From NCBI RefSeq assembly GCF_009727055.1, contig NC_052354.1, forward strand, positions 47,626,263-47,690,262: DNA of 64,000 nt, written 5' to 3'. Each line of letters begins with the position of its first letter. Positions within the stretch are counted from its first letter, which is position 1. The position numbers and the translations under genes were made by a program. Positions 1-12,232 of the stretch are shown one piece after another. The notes under the pieces are model-generated. The model was not told the origin of the DNA. It was given only the letters and a program-made list of their open reading frames with translations, and made no database searches. This DNA comes from Benincasa hispida (taxonomy: Eukaryota; Streptophyta; Magnoliopsida; Cucurbitales; Cucurbitaceae).

Positions 1-109
1 CTCCGCCTTCAAAATTCCGACGGAATCGCGAAGAACAGCAGTTACCTCAGCTGAAGAACGGCCCCCCTTTCTTTCACCGTCGAATCGAAGTAGTTGGTTA
101 AGGTAAGCC

Positions 110-2330
110 ATGAATTGTTATTAGTGTGTTATAATCGGATCAAATTTCCCGACAAGTCAACCACAACTAACTCAATTTTATTTTGATTACAGCCTGAATT
201 TGGAGTGAAATTTTCTCCAATCACCGGATTATCCCACAACTTCCGAACAATCTTAGCGCTTCCAGATTTAAACAGAATGTGATTACAAGATTCAGAAGCA
301 GCGGAGCAAACAGGAGAAAAGGGTATCACCTCCAGAACTCTCTTTTGCAAATTACTTCTTGTAGGATGAGAATTGTTAATCGCTTTCATAGAAAATGCTT
401 TCACCCATCATTTTAAGCTTTTGAGTCAATTTGAATTTCTATATATTTCAAGTGCACAAGTGATTGTTTAAAGAATGGATGACTTCTTTAGAGTATTTGT
501 TTAAAGAAACCACTTGTATCCGCTCTATAATCACCCTTCTTATCATAGTGCCATATCAATCGGTCCTCCTCCAAACCGGAATTCCCCTTATTAGATTATT
601 TTCCCTATAACTTCCAGGATACTACTCAAAAAAGGGCTCTATTAGTGCTCACACTGGGAGAACAGAGCATAAAATTCATTATAGCATCAAGTTTTGGGGA
701 GATACTCTCAATTACAGCCTCAATATCTTGTGTTATAAGAAGCTTTATCATTGAAGGATAGTTAGTTAATTAGTTGTTTGTTATGAATTGTTTATTGTTT
801 TAAATTTGTTAGTTTTGTTTGTAATTCTGTTATGAAAACAGAACCTGTACTCTCTTTTTCCTCTAAATAAACCCTCCCCTCCCCTCAATTGAGGTAGAGA
901 ATCATTTTCATTCAATTGAGACTTTTGGTAGTACACCAATATCATCAGACCTTGGGCAAGAAGAAGCAAAAGTATTCTGGAAATAGTCAATAAAAATTCT
1001 TTCCAAGATGACAGGGTCCTCAAACTACTGACCATTCGCGTATGTGATCCCTTTGATCTCATACTGTTTCCTCGAGATGCCTTTTTATGATACCATTCGA
1101 GTGTCTGTCGGGAGCTAAACTCAAGGCTATGAATTCGATCAAAATCCACCTGAGGGAAACAATTATACGCATCATTAAAAGCCTATTTGCACTTTAAAAG
1201 ATTCTCCCTTCCTTCACTAAACAACAATCCTCCTCAAGGATTCAACTCCTTGGCACACAACTTCAGATTTCTGTCCAAACAAATAGGCTCATCAATACCA
1301 TTCCACTTCCCAGTAGAAACAATAATGTTCCTGCAATCAGTTTCTTCAAATTTAAAAGGTCTGGCAATTCTCTTCGAAACCAGAAAATTATTGACACCAA
1401 GAGATAGTTCAATAGGTCTGTGATTAAAGAAATGCCAGTCCAAATGACACACTTCCATCCTCTCAAACAGCTGGTTGAACAAGTCATTACACAAAAATCT
1501 ATCCAATCTTTTCCAGATATGAACTCCCGTTCTATTCCCATCCCAGGTAAAAAAATTGGACCTTTAAACCCCAGATCTTGAAAATTACAATCATCCATTA
1601 CATCTCTAAAGTTTTACAGCATCAACCTATTCTTCCTTGGGCTCCCGAACTTCTCATTACCCCAAAGAATTTTATTTAGATCCCCTCCCACCAGTCATGG
1701 AGAATCTTCTACAATATAAAGTCTTCGCAAATGCTCCAAGTAAGGTGCTTAACCATAGATCCCCACTCAACCCTGGAATCCACATGATTTTTGGAGAAAG
1801 AATGAACTTCCACCGTTACATTATCTTTCCATAACAAACATAAAGCACCCTTGGCTCCTTGACTTCTAACTGAAAAGCAACCAGCAAAATTACCCATGAC
1901 CTTGATCTGATTAGTGACTTCCACACTGCATTTTGTCTCTGAGAGAAACATAATACTGGAATTCTTAGAACAGACCAAATCACAGCTTTGAATGCTCTAA
2001 GGCTACCCAAACCCCGAGTATTCCAATAAGGGAGATTCATGGACTTCGGCAGGGCTGAAAATCAGCCTCTGCCTCTAAGATAACAGAATCTTCAATATTC
2101 TTAAAGTCATTTTCCTCCACTCGAGCCTTTTTAACAGCCATCAAGTCATCCCCACAATCCAACCACCTCTTCCCAATATCAACACTTTTCTGAGGAGAAT
2201 GAATCAAAGGCCCCAATCTTGCTCGTCTTTTCCAGTTTTTACGCTTCTTAACATAGGACTCTATGGCTTCCTTCTCACCTCCCAGATCTTCTTGAATTTC
2301 AAGATCAATCAAGTTCACCTTCTCATCTTC
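110..2330 (-). mobile_element. Degraded L1-type LINE (non-LTR retrotransposon) fragment
   Basis: Read on the minus strand this stretch holds, in the right order, broken pieces of a plant LINE ORF2. A basic linker lies at 2318-2037. The start of an APE-type endonuclease follows at 2040-1816 (NLPYWNTRGLGS), then a frame change to the next endonuclease block at 1978-1709 (MFLSETKC, LLWKDNV, FSKNHVDSRVEW). The endonuclease C-terminus is at about 1598-1234 (LDRFLCNDLFNQLF, HRPIELSLG). The pre-RT linker is at 1149-1050 (WYHKKAS). A downstream segment near 600-480 reads DRLIWHYDKKGDYRA, and a zf-RVT-like segment lies at 404-129 (SCNHILFKSGSAKIV). The reverse transcriptase core expected between about 1050 and 600 is missing, and frames shift several times, so the copy is dead. 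The domain order is seen; the family name rests on general knowledge of plant LINEs. Confidence 0.8.
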
Positions 2331-3193
2331 GGTTTGCCGCCACTTTATCCAATCATCTATATAAACTCAGTCAAATCCATCCAAACAAACTTTGAAGACA
2401 GCAAACAAAAAAACTAGGCATCCCAATCTTTTGACCCAACCTCAATGAAACGAGGAATCTTGGAGAAATCTTGAAAATTATCACCCACAAATAAAATTGG
2501 ATTAAAACAATTTTATTCATTATGTTTTAGTTTACTCATGTAATTGTAATGACAACATATATTTTTGTCAACGCCTAGCTTAATGTAACTATAATCTTCT
2601 TACCAAAATTTGTTATATAAAAAATTGAAAATACATATTTTTACCTTTTCATCTTCTTGGATTTAAATTAGCTCATAAGAAGGTTAAAAATGTTGATCGT
2701 TCAACTTTACGAAAATGTCGATGTAAATATCAATAAAATGTCGATCTCGATAGATATTTCTGAAGAAATTCAAAAAGTTATTTAAATTAATAAAGAAACA
2801 TTTTATGTTTTTTAAGCAAGTTAAAATATTTATTATTTATATTATATTCACATCAACGACATTTTGCAGTTGTTGTTGTTCTTTTTTTTAATGATTATAA
2901 TAGAAATATCAATTATCACCAGTTATATTAATGTTGAATCCATATAGATGTGAAAATTTGATTTAAATGTCAATAAAAATTTAATACCGTGCTATTGACA
3001 AAATTAGATATTGGAATCCGTAGAACTCAAAAAAGAACAAGGAAAAAGAAGAAATAAATAAGATCATTGGTGTATTATCTAATATGTAACTTGCCTTGTG
3101 CTTTGTTAATTAAGAATTCGAAGCAATTTGATATAAAATCTACGATTCATCGATAATTTTTCAGTATCAATCGAGAGTATCTGTGGATAAACT
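2331..3193. other. AT-rich spacer and upstream region of the GGT gene
   Basis: No coding signal on either strand. The last part (about 3100-3193) should hold the promoter and 5' leader of the gamma-glutamyltransferase gene. I see no unambiguous TATA box or other motif that I would defend. Confidence 0.5.
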
Positions 3194-6100
3194 ATGGAAT
3201 CTCCATTACTGCGCCATCGTGAATCAGTGGACAGGTGGTGTTGTAGAGGAGTGATTTTCATTCCCCTCGGAATACTTGCCCTCACAGGTAGTTTAGCTAA
3301 TCTTCACATTCATTTATATATTTTTCTTAACTTTCGGGTTTCTCACAAATCAATGGCCAGAGAATTCTCATTTGAGGGTAATTGTTCTAACCAATTAATG
3401 ATTTCAGGTCTTATTGTGGATATTTCAGAATTCTTTTGTTTTATGATAAAATTTTTACTTTGTTTTAGTTCTTCATTTGAATGATTTCGGGAGTTGACTG
3501 GAACTATGTTTTGATTTGGAAACTTGTTTTTTTTTTTTTTTTTTAATTATTTATGTCAAATTTGACCGGAAGATGAGGTTATCTACCTGAACATTTGTGA
3601 CTGATTTGAACTTGTTTAATTTCCATTTTGTAGTTGTTGGTCATATCCTTGGAGGTTCCATAAATGGTTCAGTATTTAATGAGGAAAACAAGCACTCTGA
3701 TGGGATACATATCAATAATTCTGAAACTGTTGAGTCAGAGAAGGGAGTTGTTGCTGCTGATGATGGCCGTTGCTCTGAGATTGGAGCGTCGATGCTTAGG
3801 CAGGGAGGGCATGCTGTTGATGCTGCAGTTGCAACTGCATTGTGCCTTGGTGTGGTGTGTTCGATGTGGAGCGGGATAGGAGGCGGAGGTTTTATGGTCG
3901 TGCGATCTGCCTCAACTTTGCAAACCATAGCTATTGATTTTCGGGAGACTGCACCCTTGGCTGCATCTCAGGTTCAAAATCTCTCTCTTTTGGTAAAACA
4001 GATGGATGTCTTTTGGTCTGCTACACTTTTGGTTCAAGTAGTCAAAAGTAGTACTGTGTGTAAAAGCTGAAGGTGCAGGGCTTTGTTCAACGAAAAAAAG
4101 GAGAGTAAAAGGTTGTAAGATGCTTCTCTTTGTCAATGTGCAGGATATGTATGAATCCAATGTGACAGCCAAAGATATTGGGCCACTATCAATTGCAGTC
4201 CCTGGAGAGATAGCTGGCCTTCATGAAGCTTGGCTAAGATATGGTCGTTTGGCTTGGAGGTCCTTATTTGAACCTGCTATAAAGCTTGCCAAGGATGGAT
4301 TTATGATTTCTCCTTATTTAGGAAAGTCCTTAGTTTCCTCTGCCAAGATGATCCTACATGATCCTGGGTTGAGACAAGTTTTTGCACCAAATGGTGACAT
4401 ATTACAAGTAGGCGACACTTGCTACAATGTCGAACTAGGCAAGAGTTTAGAGGCCGTGGCAAATCAAGGGCCACAAGCCTTCTATAATGGAGTCGTCGGA
4501 GAGAAGTTAGTGAAGGATGTGAGAGCAGTTGGTGGCATTTTATCCATGGAGGATTTAAGGAACTACACAGTTGAAATAACAGAAGCAATGACCACTGAGA
4601 CGATGGGCTACACAGTGCATGGCATGCCACCTCCTTCAAGTGGAACAGTTGGACTTGCAATGGTTTTGTCCTTTCTTTACCTCCCTAGTGTGTTTGGATT
4701 GAATGTCCTTTCTGAGTGATAATGATTTTCAGAATCTATTCTTGAATGTTCTATCTTGGGAAACAGGTAATGAACATCTTTAAGAGCTATAATGATCCTG
4801 ATGCCACTAAAGGAAACATTGGCCTGCATCGCCTAATCGAAGCATTGAAGCACATGTATGCTGAACGAATGAACTTGGGCGATCCTCGGTTTTCCAACAT
4901 TAACAACGTTGTCTCCAACATGCTCAGCCCATCATTTGCAAAGAAAGTTCAGGAAAAGATAGTTGACAATACTACTTTCCCTCCAGATTACTATCTATAT
5001 AGGTATAGACGATAGGAAAAACATGCTCGGTCCACATTTTTTGTCTTTTAATTCTTAAAGAATATAGTGTTACATTTGTGAGAATTCCTTCGACTTATAA
5101 AAGAGGTTATCGATGTCTTAACTCTATAGTTATGCTCAATGTTAGCTAATTTTACTTCTTGTTGCACACACATTCATGACACAAACTTGTTCGTTTCAAT
5201 TACTAGGTGGAGTCAGCTAAGAGATCATGGAACCAGTCACTTTTGCATTGTGGATGCAGAGAGAAATGCTGTATCATTGACAACAACTGTAAATGGGCGC
5301 TTAGGAGCTGGCATTCTCTCACCCTCTACTGGTATCGTTCTCAATAATGAGATGGGGGATTTTTCTATACCCACTGACATATCTCCAGATAAACTCCCTC
5401 CTGCTCCAGCAAATTTTATCCAACCAAACAAGAGGCCCCTCTCTTCCATGACTCCTATTATTGTCACAAAGGTACAACTCTCATTTACATATTTAGTTGG
5501 TTGGGATCTTTTTCTTACTCTATTAATCCACATTAAATTTGATTTTGCTATAGATAGATTATATTTATGATATAATACTAATTTTTAATATATATTCTTT
5601 AACTCTTAATCTTAATATATATTCTTTTAACTCTTCTCCATCATTTTCTTTTAGTAATACAACTCTTCTTCTCCATATTTGCGGGCTTGATTGGATTTCG
5701 ATCATTAGTAATTATCCTTGGAAATGTTGTTTGATTATTCATAGGATGACCGGTTGATTGCGGTAATTGGAGGTAGTGGAGGTATGAAGATACTTCCAGC
5801 AGTAATTCAGGTTTTCCTTAACTATTTTTCACTGGGATTTCAACCTTTTCCAGCAGTTGAAAGGTCAAGGGTGTATCATCAGGTTTGTTACTCAGTTTTC
5901 AGACAATTTTTCATCACAAACCATTGACATTGTAATGTAGCCTTGTTTTATCTCTGCAGTTGATTCCAAATGTAGTTAAATATGAAAATTTGACATGCAT
6001 AAATGGCGATCACGTCGTATTTTCAGCCAAAGAGAAGCAATTCTTGGAAGATAGGGGTCATCAAGTTGTAGCTATGGATACAGCAGGAGCCATTGTTCAG

Positions 6101-6235
6101 TTTGTAGTTCAAAACTTCAAAGACGTCGTTGACACAGGTCGAAAAGGTGGAAAGATATCCAATAACCGAAAACATTTTGGTCTTCTTACAGCTGTCTGCG
6201 ACCCAAGAAAGAACGGAAATCCCGCAGTCGTTTAG
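3194..6235 (+). CDS. Gamma-glutamyltransferase / glutathione hydrolase, GGT3/GGT4 (vacuolar) type
   Basis: Seven exons join in frame with GT-AG introns: 3194-3287, 3634-3971, 4144-4662, 4767-5002, 5207-5471, 5745-5882, 5960-6235. They give 621 aa, close to the roughly 640 aa usual for plant GGTs. The family cleaves the gamma-glutamyl bond of glutathione and glutathione S-conjugates. The N-terminus (about residues 16-38, CCRGVIFIPLGILALT and on) is a hydrophobic signal-anchor after a short charged head, as in the vacuolar plant form. The DHGTSHF motif carries the expected self-cleavage/catalytic Thr (about residue 405, exon 5). SSMTP (about 475-479, oxyanion region) and GGSGG (about 493-497) are present, and the C-terminus is LLTAVCDPRKNGNPAVV. 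The start ATG is chosen because it opens the membrane anchor and exon 1 joins exon 2 at phase 1. No lesion is seen. The vacuolar assignment is by family resemblance only. Confidence 0.95.
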
Positions 6236-7440
6236 GATATGTTGGAAATGACTTTCAAAGTGTTTTGTTAAACATTTCGAAAGTTGTTTTAAATGGGCTC
6301 ATAGTTTACTAGATGGGAAAGAAAGAAACGTTTTTTTTTTCTTTCTTTGCTCTTTTTGGCATTGATTCCCATCTCCCTTTTCAAGATACGTAGCCTCCTT
6401 TTTGGTACATTGACTTAGTTCGACCACGGAAATGTTTCTAGTTCACACAATAATAGAAGCATTGGGGTGTTCTTAAGTTGGGCATAACTCTCTCTTGTTG
6501 GCTGAATGAATGATCAGTTTTCTTGAGTTTTTAAGAGCGCCATTAATATAGTTTAAATGTATGGTTTGTTATTCTATTACTCGAAGGAGGGTAGTTTTGT
6601 CTTTTCCACTTTTGTATTTAAGGGAGAGAGATTATCGCAAGTAATCAAGGTCCTAATCATTTGGTTTTTTTTGTTTTGATTATTAAATCTATAGACATTA
6701 TCTTTACTCTCAAATTTCTTTTTTAGCTATCTTCTTTTTACCAATGTTTTAAAAAACTAAGTCAAATTTTGAAAACTAAAAAAATAGCTTTTAAAAATTT
6801 GACTAAGAATTTGATTAAGAATTTAATCATTGTATTTGACAAAGATGCAAGTTATCAAATGGGACCTAAATTTTTAACCTTCTGTATAACTTATTATATA
6901 ACAAAATGTATATCCCTAAGCCTTAAACCTTAATCAGTCATCAACAGGGAAATGGGGGTCGAAAGAATGTTTGAATATTTTCTAAATGCAATAAAAGCTA
7001 ATATGACAATCTTAGAGTCGTTACCTTTTTCTTGTGCAAACAAAAGAAGGTAAAAAGGTTTTTTAAAATTGCTTTTTCGGAATTCTTTTCCATGCATGCC
7101 ACTTATCTTTTCAGTTTGGAAATAAGATGAAGAATTTTGTATTAAGATATATTGATTTCATTTGATGGTTCCCTCAAAATCTTAGTTTTAAAAAAATCAA
7201 ATATTTGATCTTGAAGTTGATAGTACAAATCATATGACTATGTTCATTTTGACGAATTTTTCTGTCTTCTTCTCTTAATCTTTTCCATAATTCACATATT
7301 TATTCTAACCCAAGTCGAATGTTCTCTTATAGCACACAAAAATTCAATTTTTAATTTATTACTTGGTAATATTAAGTATATTGGATGTATGATGAAAATA
7401 TTAGACATAAAATTAAAAGTTCAAGACTTATGAGATGATC
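6236..7440. other. GGT 3' flank and AT-rich spacer
   Basis: The first few hundred bases are the likely 3' UTR of the GGT gene. The remainder is AT-rich with no ORF of note. Around 6720-6850 there is a short stretch resembling the dispersed AT-rich repeat annotated at 13438, 21405 and 36108. Confidence 0.45.
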
Positions 7441-7442
7441 AA

Positions 7443-7533
7443 AATGAGCATAGCTCAAGTGGTATCAAATATGTACTATCAACCTCAAAATCAAAAAATT
7501 GATCCCCACCCCACATATTGTTAAAAAAAAAAA
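7443..7533 (+). repeat. tRNA-derived SINE-like fragment
   Basis: The sequence reads like a decayed RNA polymerase III promoter. An A-box-like TAGCTCAAGTGGTA is followed about 40 bp later by a B-box-like ATTGATCCCCACC, then an A run (7524-7533). This layout is known for plant SINEs. The B box is imperfect and no target-site duplication was identified, so the call is tentative. Confidence 0.4.
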
Positions 7534-7588
7534 ACTTATAAAATGTCTCTAATGTTTAGGAACTTCAAGTAACTAAAGAATTACTAAG

Positions 7589-7593
<5 letters not shown>

Positions 7594-7619
<26 letters not shown>
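7594..7619. repeat. (AT)n microsatellite
   Basis: An uninterrupted run of alternating A and T, about 26 bases, in intergenic sequence. Confidence 0.9.
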
Positions 7620-7890
7620 TGGACTTATGCATCCATCTAAAAAATACCCGTGTTCTTTAAAAAAGTTGCAAAATTACTTTGAACTTTTTGAAAGATATTA
7701 ATCTCAAATAAAGCTCAACAGCTAGTTTTCTTTACAACAGATTTCATAACAGACTTGTAAACACATATATAATTGTTACATTCATTTTGTTTCGTTTTTA
7801 CATTCAGTCTACTAAAAATTCTGTAAGAAAGAAAAATTATCTCCGAACAATAACTTCAATAAAATCATCTACCTTTCCCGTGGACGTAGG

Positions 7891-8222
7891 CTACAAATTA
7901 AGCCAAACCACGTACATGCTTTTATTCCTCTTTCTCTTCTTCAGTTTGCATGCGTGATTTGATCCTTCATTCTCTGCAAATACACGCAAGAACACAGAAG
8001 CAAGGTTGAGAGGGTTAGAGAGATTTTTTGAAACTCAGATGAAAAGAGAGAGAAGAAATTTGTTTACCAAATGAATTTTTGGTCGACTTCAAACAATTCC
8101 CATTGATCGTTGATAGTGGAGTTATCCACGTGTTGTTGAGGCAGCTGAGAGGCGTGGCTCTCTGAGAGCCTTTCATTTTACCAAACCTCTCTTCTTCGAG
8201 TTGATATCCTCTCTTCGTGAGC
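7891..8222 (-). CDS. Possible small two-exon gene or exon remnant, unknown product
   Basis: On the minus strand a segment 8222-8068 is bordered by a good acceptor (TTTTGATTTCAG) and a good donor (GTAAACAAAT). A second segment 7973-7891 follows a consensus acceptor (GTATTTGCAG). Joined, the phases agree (1 nt + 51 codons + 1 nt, then 2 nt + 26 codons + TAG). The internal ATG at 8176 would give a 63-aa basic protein ending in KLKKRKRNKSMYVVWLNL. I do not recognise the family. It could be the 3' end of a larger gene whose upstream exons I cannot find, a pseudogene exon pair, or coincidence. Only the splice signals and phase agreement support it. Confidence 0.3.
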
Positions 8223-8250
8223 CTGAAATCAAAAGAAAAACCCAACACTT

Positions 8251-9104
8251 TTTATAAATATTTCAAAACTACTCATGGCGTAAAGATTCATTAGAATGTT
8301 ATGTGAAAACTGGATTCAAATGACTTCAAACAAATATTGAGATTCGATCATAATCACACCATTCTAAGTGGTTGCGACACTCAGGTTTCAATTTTTATCC
8401 AAAATTTTAACGTATTTATGGGGATAATTTTGAAATATTTATAAATGGCGAATGGTAAATATTACAAAATACCTTTTTAGTTTTTAGTTTTTTAGTATAG
8501 TTTCTATTTAGTCCCTATATTTCAAAATCTAACACTTTTGTCGTTGACATTTCAATAATCTCAATTTTAGTCCTTGAGATAAAAAAAACCCTTAGTCACT
8601 TAATGGAAGGTTGACTAAGATGATGACTAGACTAATATTAAACCAAAATAGATAGATGATGTGACTATCTTAACATCGATAAGGTAAAAAGTTTTTCATC
8701 TTAAAGGGGAAAAAAAAGAAAAGAAACTCAATAGACACTTGAAACCAACATAGGAAGAGGTGAAGTTTGATCTTGGAATCAAATATTTTATTTTTATAAA
8801 GGAAGGAAGAGGAAATGCCGAACTTGAGAAAGAAACTTCATCTCTAGTTTTCTTTTTCGATTTTTAAGAGAAGGAAGAAAGGGTTTTTTTTTTTTTTTTT
8901 TTGTGGGGATCAAACGACGAACGAGAGTCTTTTAGTTGTTTATTTTCAAAAGCATTACATTAATTTCCTCCTTTTAACTTTCCTTTCAAAATTGTTTTGG
9001 TGTTTAGATTAAAGGGATATTGTTTATTTGGTTGGCCATGTAAAAAAACTACACTAACTATGAAATTCTATTTTTCTTTTAAACAATTTTCTAAAACAAT
9101 GTTG
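8251..9104. other. AT-rich spacer
   Basis: Non-coding. A segment near 8460-8720 resembles a dispersed cucurbit-type repeat with words such as TTTAGTCCCTATATTTC. A poly(T) run lies at about 8885-8902. Confidence 0.4.
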
Positions 9105-9437
9105 AGTTAAGACAGTGGTGAAAGAATAAGAAGGCAGCGAAGAATCCAACGGCTAGATGATGAAAAGAGGGAGATAATTCTTCTTCCCTTTCCTTTTCTA
9201 TTTCAATATTGGTTTTCCCTTTTCTTAGTATATTTTGTACATTGAATATTTTCTATATATATATATACAAATGTGTATATGGTAAAAGACAAAAGAATGA
9301 AAACAAATTTATAAACCAAATATGTCCTTTTGCAGGTGTATGAGGTCGTTGTACTGGAATTGGTTAGGGAGAGAGAAGGCCCACAGTGGCAATGACATCA
9401 GCTCCCATGTGGCTCTTTGTCACCTGCTGATGAGGCT
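9105..9437 (-). repeat. 3' LTR of the truncated copia element
   Basis: Direct repeat of 11904-12232, from AGTTAAGACAGTGGTG to CTGATGAGGCT. It differs by scattered substitutions and a few indels, including an (AT)n length difference near 9255. Flanks outside the repeat differ from those at the other LTR. I could not identify a clean 5-bp target-site duplication. Confidence 0.85.
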
Positions 9438-11890
9438 GATGATTATTTTTCCATCATCAGTGAGGCAGCAGTAGCCTTTGTGTATTGGTGAGGGACCAAA
9501 GTAGACACATTTGCTGCTATGGAAGGCAAATTTGTAAGTCTGATATGGTCTGAAATGAGGATAACACGCACAACCAAAGACCCTGATAGAAGACAGGTCC
9601 AATTTGATGCCAAGTAAGGCTTCTAGTGGGCTGATGCCCTGAAGAATAGGAGAAGGAAATGAGTTAATAAGTAGGACAACAGTTTGAAAGGCATACCACA
9701 CAGATGCAGGGGCATCTTGGCTTGCGCTAAAAGTGTCAAGCCCGTTTCAACAATGTGCTGGTGTTTACGCTCAGCACGGCCATTCTGAGCTGATGTATAT
9801 GGGCAGGAAACTCTTATCTGAATTCCCAACTGATTGCACATGTGAGTAACGACTTTGTACTCACCCCCTCCATCCATTTGTAAGGTGCGAAATTTTTGGT
9901 TAAACTGAGTACAAACAAGAGCCTAAAAGCTTTGGAAGGCAGCAGCAGTGTCGCTTTTCTGTTTTAAGGGATATAACCAAGTGAATCTGTTGAAGTCATC
10001 TACAAATACTACATAATATCTGTAACCATCAGCTGATGGCATTGGGGCCGGCCCCTAAAGGTCAGTGTGAACTAAATCGAAATATTTTGTTGCATGAGAT
10101 AAAGAGTCAGAAAAGGGTAAGTTATGAGATTTTCCAAATTGAAAGGCTTCACAAAAGTACTTCTCATTATCAGTGATTTTCAAATTACATCCACTAATTA
10201 GTTTTGACGAAATTCTAGGGGATGGATAGCCAAGTCGCCTGTAGATAAGTAACTTGGAGATAGTCGTGCTTGTTGCCAATGCAGAGTGATGAGAAGACAG
10301 ATTGGACCGAGTAGTCAAGCTAGCACCTGAGGACCCTGAGGCAGAGAGTGCATTATTTATCGACTGGTTGATAGTGTCCAATTGGTAGAGTCCATTTTTA
10401 AATCGGCCTTTTAGAAGTGCTACCTCCTGATTCCTTGTTCTTAACCACACAGAAATCAGCATGAAATTCAACCACAATGTTATTATCTTTGGCTAGTTTG
10501 GACATACTGACTAAAATTTTAGTGATATCAGGCATATAGAGTATATTAAGTAGAGACAGAACACCATTCTTAGTAAGAAGATTTAAATGTCCATAGCGAG
10601 ATATAGTGAGGGGAGTACTGTTACCAACGATGACTTCATCAGTACCTGTGTAGTTGGAGAAGGAGTGGAGGAAGGTATGATTGTTGGTTAATGAGTTGAA
10701 GCACCGCTGTCGACATACCAGTTGGGGTTAGCGACTGTTTCAGGGGAAGCAACAGTAGAGTGTGCGAGTAAGGCAGAGGTGTTTCGTTCTTAGTTTCTGC
10801 TTGGTGGGAGTTAGGTAGATTCAACACGAGTGTGTGTCTGTCGAGGATTGTTAAACTCCTTGTTGTACTTGAAGTAGCAGATGTCAGCAGTATGACCAAG
10901 TTTTCCGTAAATTTGGCAAGTAGGCCTGGCTGTCGAAGTACTGTTTCATCAGCCACGTCCCCTGTTTCGACCTCCTCTGCCCCTGAAGTTTGAGGGCTGA
11001 GTGTTTTCATAAGAATTTCGATAGGCATTTGTTGAAGTGTTAGGATTGTTTTGCACAACATTAACTGAAGGTGAGCTGAGAGAGAGAGAAACATTTACCA
11101 TTCCAGTGATTCCGGTTTTTATTACAAGCTGATACTCGAGCCTTTTCTCATATGACAGTAAATCAGACTGAAGATCGGACCATCGAGTTGTTCCTTTGCT
11201 TTGTACTGCTACTACCACCGGGTTATATTCCTCATCAAGTCCAGACGGTACTTGTGATATAAGGTCAAGTAAAGAGACCGGTGAACCTGCAAGAGCAAGA
11301 CCATCAATATACCGTTTCATTAAAGTAAGGTACTCACTCATTTTCAATGCTCCTTTGCGGGTCTGTTGGAACATCCTTTTAAGATAATCCGTTTCAGCCC
11401 TTAATTGAACTCCAACCAGTTCTTGGACAACTTCCCATAGTTCTTTAGCAGTTTGGTATCCCATTACTTATGTAGCAATCTTCTAATTCATTGAGTTGTA
11501 GAGCCATCCTAACAATAGCTGATCGACGGCTATCCAAGCATCATAGTCTGGATTCGGTTGCAACTCAGTATCTGACATTGTAGCAGTAGTTGGATCGGCA
11601 CTTGAGCTTTCACCGGAGTGCTCACTGGTCTATTTGATGATGAATCGACTAGGACAAGGGTTTTCCCTGGTTAGAAAACCTTCCAATCAATAGTTTCTGA
11701 GTATCGGGCAAGCAAGGTTTTGCCAGAGCAGGAAGTTTGACCTATCCATTTTAATGGATGTCACCTGATTAAGTAACTGGTTTAATGGTGGTTCTGTGAT
11801 GTTGCCATTGTTGACAGCTCTGGGGAAGATAGGTGATGAAGTAGCTGACGTATTCACCATTGTAGGCTATTCTAGTCGTTGGTAGCCGAA

Positions 11891-11903
11891 GGCTTTGATA
11901 CCA
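11891..11903 (-). other. Primer binding site of the copia element
   Basis: The minus strand reads TGGTATCAAAGCC directly inside the 5' LTR. This matches the usual plant initiator-methionine tRNA primer site (TGGTATCAGAGCC) with one change. It confirms minus-strand orientation. Confidence 0.8.
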
Positions 11904-12232
11904 AGTTAAGACAGTGGTGAAAGAATAAGAAGGTAAAGAAGAATCCGACGGCTAGATGATGAAAAGAGGGAGATAATTCTTCTTCCCTTTCCTTTTCTAT
12001 TTCAATATTGGTTTTCTCTTTTCTTAGTATATTTTGTACAGTGAATGTTTTCTATATATATATACAAATGTGTATATGGTAAAAGAAAAAATAATGAAAA
12101 CAAATTTATAAACCAAATCTGTCTATTTGTAGGTGCATGAGGCCATTGTACCGAAATTGGTTAGAGAGAGAAGGTTCACGGTGGCAATGACATCAGCTCC
12201 TATGTGGCTCTTTGTCACCTACTGATGAGGCT
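11904..12232 (-). repeat. 5' LTR of the truncated copia element
   Basis: Partner of the repeat at 9105-9437. It borders the primer binding site on its left, so it is the 5' LTR for a minus-strand element. Confidence 0.85.

Larger units (their letters stand above)
9105..12232 (-). mobile_element. Truncated Ty1/copia retrotransposon with two LTRs, lacking RT and RNase H
   Basis: Two near-identical direct repeats flank minus-strand copia pieces. Gag begins near 11860 (MVNTSATSSPIF) and continues as the UBN2-type domain at 11464-10949 (AKELWEVVQELVGVQ, FQQTRKGALKMSEYL). A zinc knuckle follows near 10910 (CQIYGKLGHTADIC, second Cys replaced by Tyr). A GAG-pre-integrase region lies at 10477-10055 (LYQLD, LGYPSPRISSKLI). 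Integrase core pieces are at 9877-9420 (DGGGEYKVV, CPYTSAQNGRAERKHQ, RVFGCACYPHFRPY). The coding part then runs straight into the left LTR, so RT and RNase H are absent. Gag contains in-frame stops and the rest is frame-shifted, so the element is non-autonomous. Family and orientation are clear; the exact ends are approximate. Confidence 0.9.
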
